This document shows, in pieces, positions 19,715 to 22,012 of a DNA stretch of 22,012 nt (within the stretch, counting starts at the first letter, position 1; each line of letters begins with the position of its first letter). The notes beneath the pieces are model-generated. The model was not told the DNA's origin. It saw only the letters and a program-made list of their open reading frames with translations, and did not search any database. The position numbers and the translations under genes were made by a program. The stretch comes from Candidatus Pacearchaeota archaeon (GTDB taxonomy: Archaea; Nanobdellota; Nanobdellia; Pacearchaeales; GW2011-AR1): the NCBI GenBank assembly GCA_023142835.1, contig JAGLIS010000008.1:1-22012 (forward strand), read 5' to 3'.

Positions 19715-20888
19715 TAACATAAACCTCGTAGCCACGCCTTACAACAACACCAAAATTAACACCAACTTCCTGACCTTTCTTTGCCACCTTAACATCCTCG
19801 CCCTTAAACTCTATACTCTTCACGACAACTCTCTGAATCGGAGCATCTTTCGAAATCAAATAAACACTATCACCAACTTTTAATTTTCCAGCATTCATTT
19901 TAACCGACGCCGCCCCAGCCTTCGGCCAATACCTCCCGACATTCCCAACAAATTCTTTTTTCTCTTCCTGTTCCCCATTTTCACTAAAAGAAAAATCATC
20001 TGCCGTCGGCATTTTCAAATAAAACCCTGAACTAAACCCCCTATTGTAAACCTTCTTCAACCGAGCAATCCCCTCAATAATCTCAACCCGACTTAACTTT
20101 TTATCCAGCGCCTTCCGATATTCAGACACAACAGTATAAACATATTCCGGACTCCGATTCCTACCTTCAATCTTAAACGACTTAATTCCAGCCTTCTTCA
20201 TATCCTCGATAAAAGGTAAAGTACACAAATCCTTCGCTGACATCACCCGATTATTTTCCAACCTTAATTTATTTCCAGAATCATCTTTAATTTCCCAAGC
20301 TCGTCGACAAAGCTGTGCACACTCTCCACGATTCGCCGAAAGCCCATGAATATATTGCGACATGAAACATCTTCCAGAAACTGCGACGCACATTGCCCCA
20401 TGACAGAAACACTCAATACCGATTATCCTAGAGATTTTTTCAATCTGCTTCAAATTCAGTTCCCTAGCAAGAACTATCTTCTTAGCACCAAGATTTTTAT
20501 AAAACTTCGCGGAAGAAATATTCGAAACCGACGCCTGAGTCGAGACATGAAATGAGATACCATACCGTCGACAAAGTTCAATCACAGACATATCCCAACA
20601 AATAATCGCATCAACCTTTCCCTTAACAGCCTTCACAACCTTCTCAAGTTTATCCAACTCCCCATCATAAACCACCGTATTCAAAGTCAAATACATCTTA
20701 GGTTTCCGAGGAGAACAATCACAAATCCGTCGAACCTTTCCCAAATCTCTAACATTAAAATTCTTCGCACTAGCCCTCATATTAAATCCCTTAATCCCAA
20801 AATAAACAGCATCAGCTCCAGCTTCAACAGCAGAATACAAATTCTTAAAATCTCCAACGGGTGCCAGTAGCTCATAGTCCGATTTCAT
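19698..20888 (-). CDS. U32-family Fe-S protein, TrhP/YegQ-like
   Basis: A 396-aa U32 (collagenase-like peptidase-family) protein. These are now known mostly as prephenate-dependent or O2-independent hydroxylases: TrhP makes ho5U34 in tRNA, RlhA acts on rRNA, UbiU/UbiV act on ubiquinone. ELLAPVGDF (6-14), AVYFG (27-31) and the CFCHGAMCVAVSGRC signature (160-174) are family marks. Cluster cysteines are probably Cys167, Cys174, Cys190 and one of Cys194 or Cys222. SAKDLCTLPFIEDMKKAGIKSFKIEGR (217-243) is also typical. A C-terminal beta-barrel-like region (about 315-390) resembles the YegQ-type domain. Start is the ATG at 20888. tRNA U34 hydroxylation is the best guess; the exact substrate is not shown by the sequence. 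Confidence 0.87.
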   Translation of the reverse strand: MKSDYELLAPVGDFKNLYSAVEAGADAVYFGIKGFNMRASAKNFNVRDLGKVRRICDCSPRKPKMYLTLNTVVYDGELDKLEKVVKAVKGKVDAIICWDMSVIELCRRYGISFHVSTQASVSNISSAKFYKNLGAKKIVLARELNLKQIEKISRIIGIECFCHGAMCVAVSGRCFMSQYIHGLSANRGECAQLCRRAWEIKDDSGNKLRLENNRVMSAKDLCTLPFIEDMKKAGIKSFKIEGRNRSPEYVYTVVSEYRKALDKKLSRVEIIEGIARLKKVYNRGFSSGFYLKMPTADDFSFSENGEQEEKKEFVGNVGRYWPKAGAASVKMNAGKLKVGDSVYLISKDAPIQRVVVKSIEFKGEDVKVAKKGQEVGVNFGVVVRRGYEVYVIKQNS

Positions 20889-20974
20889 GTTTCTAAAAGC
20901 AAAAATTATATTATAAGCTTAACTACATTTATCTCAAACAAAATAAATATGTCGCAATTTTAAAGTTACAAAAG

Positions 20975-20982
20975 TTTATAAA
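20975..20982 (+). promoter_or_regulatory. TATA box of the gene at 21003
   Basis: TTTATAAA ends 20 bases before the ATG at 21003. Confidence 0.5.
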
Positions 20983-21002
20983 TATCAAAGATATAAAATA
21001 TT

Positions 21003-21224
21003 ATGGAAAACTCAATTAAACAAATTGAAAAAAACGTCTCTGCTAGCTTCGGATATGTTAAAAAAGATATGTTAATGCTTAATGATGCATTTTCGGATAT
21101 CCACGAAAAAATACAACATCTAAGCATAAACCACACAACACTTCTAGAAGAAATTGGAAGACTCCGATCAGAAATTGCAAAAACCTCAGAGAACAAGACA
21201 AAAAAGAAAACAAAGAAAAAATAG
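21003..21224 (+). CDS. Small coiled-coil protein with Lys-rich tail
   Basis: A 73-aa helical protein. SASFGYVKKDMLMLNDAFSD (13-32) contains the same SF-x2-[IV]-[RK]-KD motif as the coiled-coil protein at 12385. Heptad-like IHEKIQHL and LLEEIGRLRSEI follow. The C-terminus is KTKKKTKKK, suggesting nucleic acid or acidic-partner binding. It has its own TATA box and lies 36 bases before tRNA-Asp. Function unknown. Confidence 0.65.
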   Translation: MENSIKQIEKNVSASFGYVKKDMLMLNDAFSDIHEKIQHLSINHTTLLEEIGRLRSEIAKTSENKTKKKTKKK

Positions 21225-21260
21225 TTAATCTTTTAAATCAATTCTTCAATTAAAACATAA

Positions 21261-21332
21261 GCCTCAATAGTATAGTGGTTAGTACACGGCCCTGTCGCGG
21301 CCGAGATCCGGGTTCAATCCCCGGTTGGGGCG
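21261..21332 (+). tRNA. tRNA-Asp (GTC)
   Basis: 72 nt with discriminator G. The acceptor GCCTCAA/TTGGGGC has one U-G pair. The anticodon arm CGGCC-CTGTCGC-GGCCG gives GTC, and the T arm is CCGGG-TTCAATC-CCCGG. CCA is not encoded. Its 3' end is repeated at 21901-21916. Confidence 0.95.
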
Positions 21333-21335
21333 TAT
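21320..21335 (+). repeat. 16-bp repeat at the tRNA-Asp 3' end, copy 1
   Basis: CCCGGTTGGGGCGTAT covers the last T-stem and acceptor bases of tRNA-Asp plus the three bases after the tRNA. An identical copy starts 581 bases downstream, as expected of an att core made by tRNA-directed integration. Confidence 0.7.
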
Positions 21336-21395
21336 TGTTTCTTTAAAGTGGTAACAAATAGAAAGATTTATAAAGTTAATTTTTACTAAATATTT

Positions 21396-21710
21396 ATGGA
21401 AGAACATCAAAATAAAACAAGAACTGAGATAGGAAAGATATTTAATTATGATCCTAGCTCGCTAGAAGAAGAACTTTCATGTACCTTAGGCCCAATTTTA
21501 GGATTAGTTGGGTTGGGCAGGTTTGCACCAAATGTTTCTGAAAAATTGAGTAAAGAAGAAATTCGAAAAAGAATCGGCCAACAGGGATTAGCTACATCTG
21601 TGGATGAAGTAATTGATGCTGGGAAGTATTCTATTTTTGAAGGAAAAGTCCGCAAAGTAATAGAAAATGATGATGGCTCTTATTTATGTGCTTCATATTT
21701 CTTTGATTAA
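21396..21710 (+). CDS. Hypothetical protein between the tRNA-Asp repeats
   Basis: Unrecognised 104-aa soluble protein. The N-terminal charged region is followed by FNYDPSSLEEELSCTLGPI and a hydrophobic LGLVGLGRF patch. The middle is amphipathic (SKEEIRKRIGQQG, residues 52-64), and the end is beta-rich (KYSIFEGKVRKVIENDDGSYL). A TATA box TTTATAAA (21367-21374) lies 21 bases before the ATG. It is the only gene between the two 16-bp repeats. No integrase-like feature. Confidence 0.6.
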   Translation: MEEHQNKTRTEIGKIFNYDPSSLEEELSCTLGPILGLVGLGRFAPNVSEKLSKEEIRKRIGQQGLATSVDEVIDAGKYSIFEGKVRKVIENDDGSYLCASYFFD

Positions 21711-21900
21711 ATTGTATCACTTTTGATCAACTCTCGATTGGAGCTTCCAAGCATTTTTAAGGTTTGCTCTTGTAACTTTGAAAAAATTATATATAAAAGG
21801 ATAGGTTGCAATTTAAAATATAAACTCTCCAACTAATACCGGCTGGATGAGTTCTATCTAAATAAACATTAAATAAGGGGACTTAACTAAAAGGTCGCTT

Positions 21901-21916
21901 CCCGGTTGGGGCGTAT
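21901..21916 (+). repeat. 16-bp repeat at the tRNA-Asp 3' end, copy 2
   Basis: Identical to 21320-21335, in the same orientation. The bases before it (GGTCGCTT) do not continue the tRNA, so only the 3' tip was copied. Confidence 0.7.
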
Positions 21917-21943
21917 ATCTACATTTTAACAAAAAACAATAAC

Positions 21944-21951
21944 TTTATAAA
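21944..21951 (+). promoter_or_regulatory. TATA box of the last, partial gene
   Basis: TTTATAAA ends 21 bases before the ATG at 21973. Confidence 0.5.
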
Positions 21952-21972
21952 TATGTAGATATACTATTTTCT

Positions 21973-22012
21973 ATGGTAGAATTAAAAAAATTAAAGAAGG
22001 GTAATAAAGAAT
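21973..22012 (+). CDS. Start of a gene running off the window
   Basis: Thirteen codons are visible: MVELKKLKKGNKE. The well-placed TATA box supports a real start. Nothing more can be said about the product. Confidence 0.5.
   Translation, partial: MVELKKLKKGNKE

Overview
The window looks like a compact, AT-rich archaeal chromosome segment, most likely from a DPANN lineage of the Woesearchaeota/Pacearchaeota kind; that placement is inferred from style, not from a search. Archaeal markers are a threonyl-tRNA synthetase with the archaeal editing domain, archaeal uS10, archaeal Elp3, a histone-fold protein, an XPD-like Fe-S helicase, a PEFG-type sorting tail, and TTTATAAA-like boxes about 20-23 bases before start codons, as expected for leaderless transcripts.

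Layout. 1-3000: a partial gene and a KaiC/RAD55-like ATPase run left, thrS and a small membrane protein run right, and the divergent pair shares one palindromic TATA box. 3000-6200: mostly unrecognised small proteins, one with an in-frame 42-bp tandem repeat, plus a Trm9-like tRNA methyltransferase. 6360-8340: a small ORF overlapping elp3, then a GNAT acetyltransferase. 8377-9560: an AT-rich operon of HEPN protein, minimal nucleotidyltransferase (MNT) and histone-fold protein. 9577-11065: two related surface proteins, one membrane-anchored and one with a PEFG-like tail. 11201-12244: three tandem, diverged paralogues of an unknown small protein, two with the same 31-bp upstream element. 12385-16527: a coiled-coil protein, a GGDEF protein with an insertion, an XPD-like helicase and a YdcF-like protein. 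16601-16958: two class II tRNA-Ser genes (anticodons AGA and GGA as read) and a degenerate third copy. 16974-18436: a eukaryote-type pyrimidine 5'-nucleotidase, a 200-bp cluster of stem-loops, and uS10. 18487-20888: a secreted nuclease, a PAP2 phosphatase and a U32 enzyme. 20975-22012: a small coiled-coil protein, tRNA-Asp, and a 581-bp direct-repeat interval that starts at the tRNA-Asp 3' end and carries one unknown ORF.

How the genes may work together. The Trm9-like methyltransferase, Elp3 and the U32 enzyme can all be linked to modification of wobble uridine in tRNA. The HEPN-MNT pair has the form of a toxin-antitoxin module, and the histone-fold gene six bases downstream appears to be part of the same transcript. 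The nuclease and PAP2 phosphatase are separated by one base and suit breakdown of external nucleic acids and phospholipids. The strongest candidates for something undescribed are the HEPN-MNT-histone operon, the three-gene cassette array with repeated promoters, and the GGDEF protein.
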